A stretch of 64,000 bases of DNA, taken from the NCBI GenBank assembly GCA_045588575.1, contig JAZNEJ010000006.1, forward strand, positions 1 to 64,000, in the 5' to 3' direction. Below the pieces are notes generated by a model. It was given only the letters and a program-made list of their open reading frames with translations. It had not been told where the DNA came from and did no database searches. Each line of letters opens with the position of its first letter. Positions within the stretch are counted from its first letter, which is position 1. This DNA comes from RGIG5299 sp045588575 (lineage in GTDB: Bacteria; Bacillota; Clostridia; Oscillospirales; RGIG5299). Positions 1-8,411 of the stretch are shown here, one piece after another. The translations under genes were made by a program, and so were the position numbers.

Positions 1-7
1 TAGGATC

Positions 8-1843
8 ATGGCTGTAGCAAGCTTGTTTGACCCCTTTACCGGCAAGGAACAGATTGATGAAAAACAAAAGCTAATGTTCCTCATAAGCCCTGCGTACTGT
101 AATCTTTTGAGAAAAATGGTTGTGGGATTAACGGCGGATCATAAGCTGATGGTTTATCTGCTTCCGCCCGAAAGCCCTGACCTGGCATTTACCGATGGTT
201 CGCACATCATGATCAATACGCTTCATCAGCTCTTTATAGCTCAGCCTGTAGGAGATGTGACAAAGTATTGCTTGGCTCTTGCCGTGCATGAATCCTTGCA
301 CCCGATCTACAGCTGTTTTAAATGCATCGAGGATGCGGCGAGAAGGAAAGCCGGAGATACGGATAACGTGATTCAGATTCGACGTGAGCTTTTCAACATT
401 CTTGAAGATGCTCGCATTGAGCGAATTGGCTCCTTCAAGTTTCCCGGTGTTGCATATGCGGTGGAGGCACTGAATGAATTCCTTTTCGGTCTTCCTAAGG
501 ACTTCACCCAAAGCAAGGATATTGAGATCATAATGCAATGGATTCTGGATTATGTTTCGGTAGATAAGACACGTGGTGAACTGAGGGATGACCTAAAAAA
601 GTTGTGGACGAAAATTGAACCACTTGCTTTGAAGGCAAAGTATTCAGACACCTGCAGTGGATGCTATTTCTACACGAAAAAGATCCTTAAGCTGCTGAAG
701 CCGCTGATTCCCGAAACCGATCCTATCGAACAGCAAAGGCAGAAGGCGCAGAACCGTCAAGGTAATGCGAATGATGTCGATGCCAAGACCGGACAACAGC
801 CCCCTCAGGGCGGAGCGTCCGGAAACGGAACTGTCCGTGGGGCACAGAGTAATCAGCCCGGCAATGGTCAGAATGCAAACAATGGTCAGTCCGGTCAAGG
901 ACAGGCCAATAGCTCCGGACAGGGCCAAGGTCAGGGAGCTGGACAAGGTGGCGCTGATGCGCTTGCTCAAATGCTCACGAATGCCCTTAGTGCTTCGTTT
1001 AACGAGCATCAAAAGGACATAGCAGATGCAGCACAGGACAAGCAGATAACAAAGGGTATCAGCGGAGACTCATCGTCGGAATACAGTGTTGTTCTTTGCC
1101 AAGGAGATTTCTCAACCTTTGATGAGTATACGAGGATCAAGACAGACGTCGCTCCCGTAATCAACAAGCTGAGAACCGGACTTAAGAACATCATCAACTA
1201 CAACGTGGATGAGATCAGCAGATACCTTCATGCAGGACGTATCGATGCAAAGAGTCTTAGCCGTATGCCTTCAGGAGCAATATGCGCCAAACGAATTGAG
1301 AAGAACGATGAGGCAGACCTTAATATCACGGTGCTTGTGGATTTATCCGGTTCTATGGGGGGCTATCCCATTGACAATGCTATGAGGGCATGTGTTGTTT
1401 TACAAGAGGTGTGTAATTCCTTGAAGATCCCAATTACAGTGTTGGGATTTAAGAGTGGTGGTCGGGAAGTACAGATACTGCACTTTTCCAACCGTCTCTT
1501 AAAGGGAAGATATGCCCATACAGGTATTGTAAAGATGAATGCAGGTGGCGGAACTCCGCTATATAATGCGCTGCTTTACTTGCCTAAGCATTTGCAGAAG
1601 CAATCGGAAGAAGATAAGCTTCTCATCGTGATAACGGACGGTGAACCCGATACCGGTCCGGAGCCCTGCAGGATCGAGGTTACTAAGCTCGGTCGTTATG
1701 CTAAGGTTTACGGAATGGCGATCGGCGGCGGACGTGAGGCGCTTGCCAAGATCTTTGGCTCAAAATATATCGGTATCGACTCTTTGGACAGACTCCCTGG
1801 TGAGCTCTGCAAGGTGATCGAAAAGAACATTATCAGGAGGTAG
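8..1843 (+). CDS. CobT-like putative metallopeptidase/VWA-domain protein
   Basis: This 611-residue protein has an N-terminal metallopeptidase-like domain with HESLH (residues 94-98) and a following ILEDARIE stretch (131-138), the arrangement of the HExxH plus ED-R-E motif in CobT-like and DUF2201-type VWA proteins. A Gly/Gln/Asn-rich linker (about 245-335) leads to a C-terminal von Willebrand A domain with the metal-binding DLSGSMGG (about 445), a TPL segment (about 517) and TDGEPD (about 543). Relatives usually work with a MoxR-type AAA+ ATPase, which may lie just upstream: the TAG at 1-3 could end such a gene. It heads a run of closely spaced genes. Its substrate is unknown. The family call is firm; peptidase activity is an inference. 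Confidence 0.8.
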   Translation: MAVASLFDPFTGKEQIDEKQKLMFLISPAYCNLLRKMVVGLTADHKLMVYLLPPESPDLAFTDGSHIMINTLHQLFIAQPVGDVTKYCLALAVHESLHPIYSCFKCIEDAARRKAGDTDNVIQIRRELFNILEDARIERIGSFKFPGVAYAVEALNEFLFGLPKDFTQSKDIEIIMQWILDYVSVDKTRGELRDDLKKLWTKIEPLALKAKYSDTCSGCYFYTKKILKLLKPLIPETDPIEQQRQKAQNRQGNANDVDAKTGQQPPQGGASGNGTVRGAQSNQPGNGQNANNGQSGQGQANSSGQGQGQGAGQGGADALAQMLTNALSASFNEHQKDIADAAQDKQITKGISGDSSSEYSVVLCQGDFSTFDEYTRIKTDVAPVINKLRTGLKNIINYNVDEISRYLHAGRIDAKSLSRMPSGAICAKRIEKNDEADLNITVLVDLSGSMGGYPIDNAMRACVVLQEVCNSLKIPITVLGFKSGGREVQILHFSNRLLKGRYAHTGIVKMNAGGGTPLYNALLYLPKHLQKQSEEDKLLIVITDGEPDTGPEPCRIEVTKLGRYAKVYGMAIGGGREALAKIFGSKYIGIDSLDRLPGELCKVIEKNIIRR

Positions 1844-1847
1844 TTTT

Positions 1848-2192
1848 ATGAGATGTGAAGTCTGTGGACGAACGGCAAAAGAGGTGGAGGGAGTTTATTT
1901 TGTTGATGGCAAATGGTTGCTGATGAAGGCAAACTATTGCTTTAAGCATGGCTCTTTCCTATCAAAATCGGAGATTGAGAATGCCGAAGAGGTTATTCCC
2001 AATCCAGATAAGAGAAGCCATATTCGCCCCGGACTTCACGTCCATGTTCTTCTGAAGGAACGTCAGACCTTGCAACCCGCTGTCGATGGGTATGTGAAAA
2101 ACATTCTTACTAATGCGGCAGAACATTCGGGCGGAATCAAAGTAATGCTTTCTGATGGAAGGATAGGACGGGTAATCCGAATCCTGGAGTAA
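1848..2192 (+). CDS. Zinc-binding protein with YwbE-like (DUF2196) C-terminus
   Basis: This 114-residue protein has an N-terminal Cys/His cluster (CEVC at 3-6, then Cys and His near 31-34) that probably binds zinc. The C-terminal half (RPGLHVHVLL, GYVKNILTN, HSGGIKVMLSDGRIGRV) follows the pattern of the small YwbE/DUF2196 family: a basic beta-barrel-like domain of unknown role that may bind nucleic acid. Stand-alone YwbE proteins are about 65 residues, so the N-terminal zinc module is an extra. It begins 4 bases after the VWA gene stops, with an AGGAGG overlapping that gene's end, so translation is probably coupled. Confidence 0.6.
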   Translation: MRCEVCGRTAKEVEGVYFVDGKWLLMKANYCFKHGSFLSKSEIENAEEVIPNPDKRSHIRPGLHVHVLLKERQTLQPAVDGYVKNILTNAAEHSGGIKVMLSDGRIGRVIRILE

Positions 2193-2203
2193 GGAGAAAA
2201 ATT

Positions 2204-2524
2204 ATGGGTGAGAGAATTGCTTTTGTATCTTGGGATTATCTTCGTGTGGTTTGTGATCTTCACAGAACGAAGCTTGAATTGACGTTGAAGGGAAGTAGAA
2301 CACTGTATGGCTGTACTGACTGCGGTTGTCCTGTTGCCTTGCCGACAGAGCTTTATGAAAAACTTTTGGAAGACGTCGTTAATATGCAGAATAAAGGTCC
2401 TCTTATGCTCGGATATCGTTGGAGACGAAAAAGTAAAGGCGAAGCATTTGAGTTTTCTGTCATATCTGCATCCCAGGGCAAATGTCCGATCATTTCGGTA
2501 AAGCAGATTACAAAGGAGAGATAG
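2204..2524 (+). CDS. Hypothetical protein with a CxxC pair
   Basis: I do not recognise this 106-residue protein. It has a Cys near residue 17 and CTDCGCP near 37-43, which may form a small zinc site, and no membrane segment. An AAGGAG site precedes the ATG. It lies 11 bases after the YwbE-like gene and 3 bases before the next gene, so it is part of the same operon. The good ribosome binding site and tight spacing make it a real gene; its function is unknown. Confidence 0.6.
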   Translation: MGERIAFVSWDYLRVVCDLHRTKLELTLKGSRTLYGCTDCGCPVALPTELYEKLLEDVVNMQNKGPLMLGYRWRRKSKGEAFEFSVISASQGKCPIISVKQITKER

Positions 2525-2527
2525 CTT

Positions 2528-3004
2528 ATGAAACTTCACTTTCTTTTGACGGAAGAGGACGGTGACATCATCTTTTGGAAAGAGAGTTTACCGCACTTTT
2601 ACTTTTCGGAATATGTCAAGGATATTCTTGTTGCGGAAAAACGTAAGAAGTATGCTTTTCTGCCGGTGCCACAGGAACAGGGCTTTACTAAAAAGAGAGT
2701 AGACACAAAACTTTATCTCCATGGGAAAGACGAGATCGAAATCGTACAAAAGCTTCCAAAGGGGCGCAGAGCGAGAATCATTAAAAAAATTATTCGCAAG
2801 CATCTAAGAATGAACTATCAAAAAAACGGTGCAACTGTCCCTTCAGAAGAAAAGAAAGAAGAAATCAAGATCAACGCTCAGCCTGCCGAAGAAGAGAAAA
2901 CTACTACTAACGTTGTCGATGCCGTTAACTATGAGGATGATGACGAAATGAGCGATGAGTATAGACAAATGCTAAATCAAATGTCAAGGCGCAAGTTTTC
3001 CTGA
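2528..3004 (+). CDS. Hypothetical basic/acidic protein
   Basis: This 158-residue protein is not recognised. The first 100 residues are mixed and rich in Lys/Arg (GRRARIIKKIIRKHLR near 80-95); the last 60 are acidic and low in complexity (EEKKEEIK, YEDDDEMSDEY), which suggests a disordered tail. There is no signal peptide or membrane segment. It starts 3 bases after the previous gene with a GGAGAG site, as expected for the fourth gene of the operon. Confidence 0.55.
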   Translation: MKLHFLLTEEDGDIIFWKESLPHFYFSEYVKDILVAEKRKKYAFLPVPQEQGFTKKRVDTKLYLHGKDEIEIVQKLPKGRRARIIKKIIRKHLRMNYQKNGATVPSEEKKEEIKINAQPAEEEKTTTNVVDAVNYEDDDEMSDEYRQMLNQMSRRKFS

Positions 3005-3060
3005 AAACGCCCCTTGATGTAAACAATATTATAAATACAAAAATATGAAGGAGTGTTTTG

Positions 3061-4227
3061 ATGAGAGAAGCTGAAGTTAGGCTTAGGAAAGCCGTAAACG
3101 AATTATTGCGCGTTGTCAGAATGAACGCATATATGAAAAAAGCACAGTCTGAACTAAATGAGCTTTTGGACGGATCCACAATGTCACTCGAGATATTTGA
3201 AGGAAATCCGGGAAGCGAGAAGCTTACCGATGCAAAAAAATATTTCGATGAGCTGCTCCAAAAGGTGAAGGCTTCATACGGCTCGGAAGCAATTTCTGCA
3301 ACATATAATCGCTTCAAGAGTGCACTTGATGATGCGGATTACCGTAAGACTCTTGGAGTGGAAAAAGAACTGCAAACAGCAGAAAAGTCAGATCTGTTTA
3401 AAAAGGTTTTTGACATAGTGGTGCCTGCTGCAGAAAAATGGGATTTTGAAAATGATTTCTTCAGTTATTTCATCGAAACCGCAAAGGAGATTTTGATGCC
3501 AACTGGAGAAATGAATACCGAACAGGAAACTGTTTGCCCGTACTGCGACGGGTTGCCAAAGCGTATTCCAAAATCTGAGTTTTTCGGACCACGTTCCGCT
3601 GACACGGATGGTTATGTGTGGGGCTGTGAGTGCGGTGCTTATGCATTGATGAACGACGACGGAACGATTGCAGGAAAGCTTGGAGATACAATGCTTCATC
3701 AGAAACGCAATCTGGTAAAGGGAGCTTTGTGTGAGCTTTGTTCACTTGCGGGAATGACCTGCTATGAAAGCTACAGATGGTTCTCGCTTATTACTGGATG
3801 TAAGCTCAACTCGATTGCAGACGTTGAATACCTGGATGTCGACAAGTGCAATTTGGCGCTTAAACTGTATATCTGCGTGAAGCAAAGAATTAAGGAAATG
3901 AATTATGCATATCCAAAAGATCGAAACGAACTCTTTATGTTCTTTGCAGACGGCGGCAGATTGATGGTTTGCAATGCTTTCGGATTTCAGTATGGGAACC
4001 TTTTGATACCTTCTGAGATTGGTCCGGAAGGAATACGAATCTACGGCAAAGAAGGCAAGCAAAGCATCAGCTTTGCAGATGGGCTACAGTATGAGTTTAA
4101 GGACGATCAGATTTTTGTGGTTCACCCCAGCGGTAAAAAAGAAAAGTACCGTATGATGCCAGCAGAAATCAGGGACGAACTCTTTAGTCTTAAGGAAGAA
4201 GATTTTTTGGCTGTTAAGGCCGTTTAA
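3061..4227 (+). CDS. Zinc-finger (DUF3268-like) protein with helical N-terminus
   Basis: This 388-residue protein starts at the ATG at 3061, 7 bases after a GAAGGAG site; a TTG directly before it is less likely. Residues 1-150 are helical and unrecognised. Residues 155-215 hold a zinc-finger-like block (CPYCDG ... WGCECGAYA) followed by GKLGDTMLHQKR, which resembles the zinc-finger-containing domain DUF3268 found in phage and plasmid proteins. The last 120 residues look globular. The role is unknown; nucleic acid binding is an inference. Its neighbours are all element-type genes. Confidence 0.55.
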   Translation: MREAEVRLRKAVNELLRVVRMNAYMKKAQSELNELLDGSTMSLEIFEGNPGSEKLTDAKKYFDELLQKVKASYGSEAISATYNRFKSALDDADYRKTLGVEKELQTAEKSDLFKKVFDIVVPAAEKWDFENDFFSYFIETAKEILMPTGEMNTEQETVCPYCDGLPKRIPKSEFFGPRSADTDGYVWGCECGAYALMNDDGTIAGKLGDTMLHQKRNLVKGALCELCSLAGMTCYESYRWFSLITGCKLNSIADVEYLDVDKCNLALKLYICVKQRIKEMNYAYPKDRNELFMFFADGGRLMVCNAFGFQYGNLLIPSEIGPEGIRIYGKEGKQSISFADGLQYEFKDDQIFVVHPSGKKEKYRMMPAEIRDELFSLKEEDFLAVKAV

Positions 4228-4230
4228 GAC

Positions 4231-4248
4231 TCACCGCGCAAGCGGTGA
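4231..4248 (+). other. Small hairpin with GCAA tetraloop ahead of a ribosome binding site
   Basis: TCACCGC and GCGGTGA form a 7-bp stem closing a GCAA loop, between the end of the zinc-finger gene and the GCGGAG ribosome binding site of the next gene. No T-run follows, so it is not a terminator. It could be a processing or stability hairpin inside the operon transcript. Confidence 0.5.
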
Positions 4249-4265
4249 TACATAGCGGAGGTTAT

Positions 4266-4526
4266 ATGAAAACATACAGGATAGTAATCAATGGGCAAGA
4301 GATTAAGATATGTGCCAGAACTATAAACATTTCGCGCAAGAGATGCAATGCATACCTTAACTCACTGCTCGAAAAAACAGAGAAGGAATTCGGCTCACAC
4401 CGGTTCTTTTGGTCCGACGTGATAATGCTGAATATGCTGACAAACAGAATTCTGTATCATTCGGATCCGCACCATATAGAAAAAATTTTGGCTCCTAAGG
4501 GAGGGGAGGAAACAGATGATGAATAG
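4266..4526 (+). CDS. Small hypothetical protein
   Basis: This 86-residue protein starts at ATG 4266, placed 5 bases after GCGGAG; an upstream GTG would run through the hairpin at 4231-4248. The N-terminus (MKTYRIVINGQEIKI) looks like two beta strands and the rest is helical, with no known motif. It overlaps the next gene by 11 bases, so the two are probably translated together. Confidence 0.55.
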   Translation: MKTYRIVINGQEIKICARTINISRKRCNAYLNSLLEKTEKEFGSHRFFWSDVIMLNMLTNRILYHSDPHHIEKILAPKGGEETDDE

Positions 4527-4788
4527 GTTTTTACACATTGGATTTGACTCGTATGTCGATTCCGAAAAAATCGTGCTTATTTCCGCTTGTGATACCGATA
4601 AGATTAGGCGAGAAATGAAGAAAAGAGAGATCAATAAGAACTCAATGAATTTCTGGAATGCATGTGGAGGCAAAGAGATGCGTTCGGTTATTTTGATGAC
4701 TGACGGAATGATCGTTACATCATCGATCAACGCTGACACTTTGGTGAATAGATACGGGGAAATGGTAAAAGGAGGTTTTCTTAAATGA
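4516..4788 (+). CDS. RemA/DUF370-family regulatory protein homologue
   Basis: This 90-residue protein matches the RemA/DUF370 family in layout: LHIGFDSYVDSEKIV at the start, a central Arg/Lys segment, RSVILMTDGMIVTSSINADTLVNRY at the end. In Bacillus subtilis RemA is a DNA-binding activator of biofilm-matrix and osmoprotection genes and forms ring-like oligomers. The usual ATYGRKTRAV segment is changed here to WNACGGKEMRSV, so DNA binding may differ. GGGAGGGGAGG lies upstream of the start. A RemA-type gene inside a mobile element suggests a regulator or structural DNA-binding protein of the element rather than the host matrix switch. Confidence 0.7.
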   Translation: MMNRFLHIGFDSYVDSEKIVLISACDTDKIRREMKKREINKNSMNFWNACGGKEMRSVILMTDGMIVTSSINADTLVNRYGEMVKGGFLK

Positions 4789-6224
4789 CGGAAAAATTCA
4801 GAAAAGCTTGGCAAGAGATTGAAGACGCGATAGGAAGCTGCTGCCTTCATAAAAAAGCGGCTTTTCGCGAAATCTCTGGCAAGGGGGTACAACAGCTTTC
4901 TCTTGTTACAACGGCTTCTCCTGAAGTGATTCGAGCGTTCATCGGAGAGAGGAATGTTGACGAAAGCCAACCGAATCGCTTCGCCTTTGCACATGACGGC
5001 ATTCAGGTGGATCTGACCACTTTCTGTGACGAGGAGGATGTGGACAAACTGTTTGTTAAATCCTTTAGACACACGCTGACTATTGATTCCGTTGGCATTA
5101 CACGAGACGGGCAAATCAGCAATATGTATCACGGCGTCGAGGATATTCAGAACAAGGTTCTGCGTTTGACAGATGAGAAGTCTGTGATTTCCGAGATCCT
5201 TTTTAGGCGAATTCTTCAAATGATTTACAACGAGGGATTCAGACTGGACGAATCCATCAAACGTAAAATTGAGGCAGAGAAATTCTTTGAGAAAGAAAGT
5301 TACAGACGAAAATTCTGCGAGGTGCTTTCTGCCTCCTTAAAAGCGCCTAACACCAACTGGGAAAGGATCGCTGAACTTGTCGATGTTCTTGGCGGTTACA
5401 TCGGTCACAGAAAGCCGATTGTAAATTATACGAGAGCAATTTCGGAAGGCAAAAATGATGCATATAAGCGAACATACGCATTTCTGATCTTTGCCTTAAT
5501 CAAAGTAACTTCAAAGGAAATTCAACCCCTGTATAGCGGTGATCCCGCTGTAGGATATTTGGATTCTCTTTGCAACAGACTCGGCGTGATTGTCGAGACG
5601 TACAGTCAGTATAAGGAACTGAAAGAGAAGTACGGTGCGGAGTTTATGGAGATGCTCTTTGATATGCAGGAGCTTTGGATGGCAATGGAAAATGTGCCGT
5701 ACAAACGACCTACCGAGAGAGACTTCGACAGAATGGCACTTCTCATTGCCGATAAGCGGTTTTGGGGCTCAGGATCTCAAACGAAGGATCCGGAACAGGT
5801 AGTACCAAAAATGAAGGAGAAGCCTCCTGTAATCGAGGCGGAAAAAACTTCTGAAAATGGTACCAAGTTATCGCTTGAGGGCTCGTTCGACTTTAACAGA
5901 GTAATGAACGGAGGCTATAACGAAGCTGACTATGAAGGTCCCACAGAGGGACCGGTTAAGGATGACTATGTCCATGAGGAAGAGCGTGAGGAGCAAAATG
6001 CAGATAATGTGGCAACTTCGGACGGTCTTGATATCTTTGATTCGGCAATTGCTGACGAAAATTCTTCCGAAGAGACCAAGGATGGCTTTGATGAAAGTGG
6101 ACTTGAGGAATATGAATCGATGGGAAGAAAAAAGGTTGAACCTCAAGTACCTATTCTGAAACATAAACAAAGCGACTCTATTCTTGGTCGCAACAAAGGT
6201 CATAAGATGATCGTTGGTAAATAA
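4785..6224 (+). CDS. Catalytically degenerate CCA-adding/PcnB-fold protein
   Basis: This 479-residue protein follows the head-domain layout of tRNA nucleotidyltransferase/poly(A) polymerase: LVTTASPEVIRAF (about 38-50), an AFAHDGIQVDLTTF strand (67-80), FRHTLTIDSVGITRDGQI (94-111), GVEDIQNKVLR (117-127), and a helix like the LRILRAIRFA segment (134-150). The motif that binds metal in active enzymes (G-G-x-x-R-D then D-x-D) is replaced by sequence without either Asp (GKGVQQLSLVTT), so it is probably inactive as a polymerase. The C-terminal 130 residues are acidic and disordered. It overlaps the RemA-like gene by ATGA. A role in binding RNA, or as a scaffold, is a guess. Confidence 0.6.
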   Translation: MTEKFRKAWQEIEDAIGSCCLHKKAAFREISGKGVQQLSLVTTASPEVIRAFIGERNVDESQPNRFAFAHDGIQVDLTTFCDEEDVDKLFVKSFRHTLTIDSVGITRDGQISNMYHGVEDIQNKVLRLTDEKSVISEILFRRILQMIYNEGFRLDESIKRKIEAEKFFEKESYRRKFCEVLSASLKAPNTNWERIAELVDVLGGYIGHRKPIVNYTRAISEGKNDAYKRTYAFLIFALIKVTSKEIQPLYSGDPAVGYLDSLCNRLGVIVETYSQYKELKEKYGAEFMEMLFDMQELWMAMENVPYKRPTERDFDRMALLIADKRFWGSGSQTKDPEQVVPKMKEKPPVIEAEKTSENGTKLSLEGSFDFNRVMNGGYNEADYEGPTEGPVKDDYVHEEEREEQNADNVATSDGLDIFDSAIADENSSEETKDGFDESGLEEYESMGRKKVEPQVPILKHKQSDSILGRNKGHKMIVGK

Positions 6225-6297
6225 CAAGGTTTCTTAATACCTGTCCAAAGGACGGTATAGGAATATAAATCTTAAAAAATATGAAGGAGGAATTCAA

Positions 6298-6564
6298 ATG
6301 ATTCAAAACAGCAAGGTTATCACAGAAAACGAATTTATGCAGAAAAGAAAAATCATTCTTTTGCGAACTGTAGCAACACTGAAAAGACTCGGAGGAAATG
6401 AGAGCCTTATTGAGGAACTTGTCGAAAAAGCAAGGCGAAACGATGAAACCATGCTTGACGGACTCCTTGAAAAACTTACCGAATTGCAAAGCGGATATAG
6501 GGAGAAATCGTCTGCCTATTGCCGCTTACAAGAAATAATTGATGAAATCGAAGGAGGTTGCTGA
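6298..6564 (+). CDS. Small helical hypothetical protein
   Basis: This 88-residue, charged, helical protein is unrecognised and may be a coiled coil (LEKLTELQSGYREKSSAYCRLQEIIDEIE). It has a near-perfect AAGGAGGA site 7 bases before the ATG. The 73 bases before it hold an imperfect hairpin (ATACC...GGTAT, near 6238-6258) without a T-run. It ends 1 base before the next gene's start, so the two are probably coupled. Confidence 0.55.
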   Translation: MIQNSKVITENEFMQKRKIILLRTVATLKRLGGNESLIEELVEKARRNDETMLDGLLEKLTELQSGYREKSSAYCRLQEIIDEIEGGC

Positions 6565-6565
6565 A

Positions 6566-7732
6566 ATGGCATACGAAAAACACGAAGACAATTACGAGGG
6601 CTTTTTTGACAAACATGATGCGTTCATGGACGAACTGAAGGAACGATGTGCGGAGACAAAAAGGTACGAAGTAAAACCTGATGAAGTCACGTTCTATAGC
6701 GGTCATATTGAGGGCAATGATATGATCCTTGAAAGAATCGTTGACAGTAAGGTGGAAAGCTGCGCTTATCCGATTGCTCCCGAAAACGAAAGCATTTGGA
6801 AAAGTGCGGACGTGCAGAGCATTGGTTTAATCATTCGCTTTCCTGATGAGACCGGTAATTTAATTCTCGTTCCGCTTTCACAAATGAGTAAGCTGTCCAT
6901 TGGGAATCGCACCAAACTGACCTTTTCGGGTGATTGGAGCTTGCCTGTCAACAAGATTGCACTTGCCCGTATGTACGAGGATCTGATGCAGAAGGAAATC
7001 AAAAAAGAATCCGTTCAGATCATCACGGTGTACGGCAAGGTCCATGCAATTATGACGCAGGTGTATTCTCCAACCGGACATGACGAGTTTTTTGAAAAAA
7101 TCGATGTAAAGGTGGGAGAACGTTTCGGCAACATTGTAACGCTTCGAAGCGGATATATTTCTCACAAGTGGTCAAGAGCCACATGGTATATCGGTGAGTA
7201 TCAGAATGGGAATTCCTCAAGAAAGGTAGAACTCGGCATATCTGCTATCGACAGTCAGACCGGACACAGCGGTGCTGTTCTTCAGCCGTGCCTGTTTTCG
7301 GGTCGAAAGAAGCATGCAATGCTGTTCGATGATGCGTGGTATTCAAAGCATATGGCGCTTACGGAGGAAGGTATCGGTCAGGCAATTGACGTGGTACATA
7401 TGACTTTAAATGACAATGCGCAGAAGCTTCTTGATACCGTTACCATCACATTGCAGAATCCGGGCTTATATGCCAAGAGAATTTGCGAGGAGCTTAACAA
7501 GATCGCAAAGAAGATGTCGGGTGCTTTGATTCCCGGCAAAACCGTCAAAACCTTTATTTCCTCGGTTGAGGGATTAAGTCTTATCAGATCCAATCTGACC
7601 GTATGGGATGTTATTGAGATCTTGTGGGATCTTCCCGAAACAACCAGTGCAGGTGAAGGTCATAAAGATGGTTTGATGAAGACTGTGTCGAGAGTTATCA
7701 CACTAAATCACAGTGAGCTTGATGCAGCATAA
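6566..7732 (+). CDS. Hypothetical element protein (388 aa)
   Basis: The start at ATG 6566 is set by AAGGAGG 8 bases upstream; in-frame codons further upstream lie inside the previous gene. I do not recognise the family with certainty. It is soluble, with a mixed alpha/beta N-terminal 200 residues (FPDETGNLILVPLSQMSKLSIGNRTKLTFSG as in a beta-rich domain; written here only as a description of strands near 90-130) and a helical C-terminus. Its length and place in an element operon fit the DUF932-like phage/plasmid proteins, but key motifs were not confirmed. Confidence 0.5.
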   Translation: MAYEKHEDNYEGFFDKHDAFMDELKERCAETKRYEVKPDEVTFYSGHIEGNDMILERIVDSKVESCAYPIAPENESIWKSADVQSIGLIIRFPDETGNLILVPLSQMSKLSIGNRTKLTFSGDWSLPVNKIALARMYEDLMQKEIKKESVQIITVYGKVHAIMTQVYSPTGHDEFFEKIDVKVGERFGNIVTLRSGYISHKWSRATWYIGEYQNGNSSRKVELGISAIDSQTGHSGAVLQPCLFSGRKKHAMLFDDAWYSKHMALTEEGIGQAIDVVHMTLNDNAQKLLDTVTITLQNPGLYAKRICEELNKIAKKMSGALIPGKTVKTFISSVEGLSLIRSNLTVWDVIEILWDLPETTSAGEGHKDGLMKTVSRVITLNHSELDAA

Positions 7733-7781
7733 GAGGCATAATTCGTTTTCCCCCCTTGAATTTCAAGAAGGAGAATGAAAT

Positions 7782-8411
7782 ATGGTTAAGAAAAATGTTT
7801 CGCTTAATATCGGCTACTGCCAGGGAGTTATGAATGCAGGCGTATTTTCGCCTTCGCCCTCCTATGCAAGGATGGATGTTCGTACGAAAAACGGACGCAA
7901 AAACCCCGTGACAAAAAGGTACGATATGCAGGTCTTTAACTTTGTAGCTCTTGGTGATATGGTCGAACAGATCGTTCACGGCTGCAAAGTAGGAGACCGT
8001 GTTACCGTGAGCTATTATCTGAAGGAACGTGTTCACATTAACAAACGCACGGGAAAAGGGGCCTTTGTAAACGAAATGATTATAAAGGACATCTTTGTGC
8101 GCAGTGCTGCAGATGAAGGGAAAGTGGGTTCGGTTAACTTCGGTTTTCTTCAAGGTAAATTCATCGGTGTCGTAAAGGTTCCGCATGCGGAAGGGATTTA
8201 TAATCTTAGTGTGCTTTACGATAGCGATTTGAAGTACGGCCCCCAACACTTCGATTTTGTGGTATATGGTCCCTTAGGTGAAAAGCTTATGTCTGCCTAT
8301 GAAAAAGGGCAGTATGTGAATGTGCAATATAAGGTCGAAAAGGTAAGACACAATCGCAATGACGGTAAACCCGAGTTTTTCACAAATTTTGTAGTGGAGA
8401 AAATTGAATAA
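7782..8411 (+). CDS. Single-strand-binding-like protein with two OB-folds
   Basis: In this 209-residue protein residues 1-105 run like an SSB OB-fold: Y-x-M-Q-V-F-N-F-V-A-L-G (47-58), a KVGDRVTVSYYL strand pair (70-81), then NEMIIKDIFV (97-106). Residues 115-209 repeat the same order (IGVVKVP, FVVYGPLGEKL, KGQYVNVQYKVEKVR, NFVVEKIE), so it looks like a tandem pair of OB-folds. Such proteins bind single-stranded DNA during replication or transfer of mobile elements. A 13-base palindrome (CTTGAA-T-TTCAAG, 7755-7767) sits directly before its GAAGGAGA site and could affect its translation. It overlaps the next start by one base. DNA binding is inferred from fold order only. Confidence 0.55.
   Translation: MVKKNVSLNIGYCQGVMNAGVFSPSPSYARMDVRTKNGRKNPVTKRYDMQVFNFVALGDMVEQIVHGCKVGDRVTVSYYLKERVHINKRTGKGAFVNEMIIKDIFVRSAADEGKVGSVNFGFLQGKFIGVVKVPHAEGIYNLSVLYDSDLKYGPQHFDFVVYGPLGEKLMSAYEKGQYVNVQYKVEKVRHNRNDGKPEFFTNFVVEKIE

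Noticed and set aside
644..1022. Long open frames on both strands over the VWA gene's linker (644-1012 minus, 765-1022 plus)
   Set aside because: They are by-products of the Gly/Gln/Asn-rich, GC-biased linker of the VWA gene and lack ribosome binding sites.
4395..5219. Open frame of 274 codons on the minus strand
   Set aside because: It lies opposite two genes with strong family matches and good starts, and its product resembles nothing.
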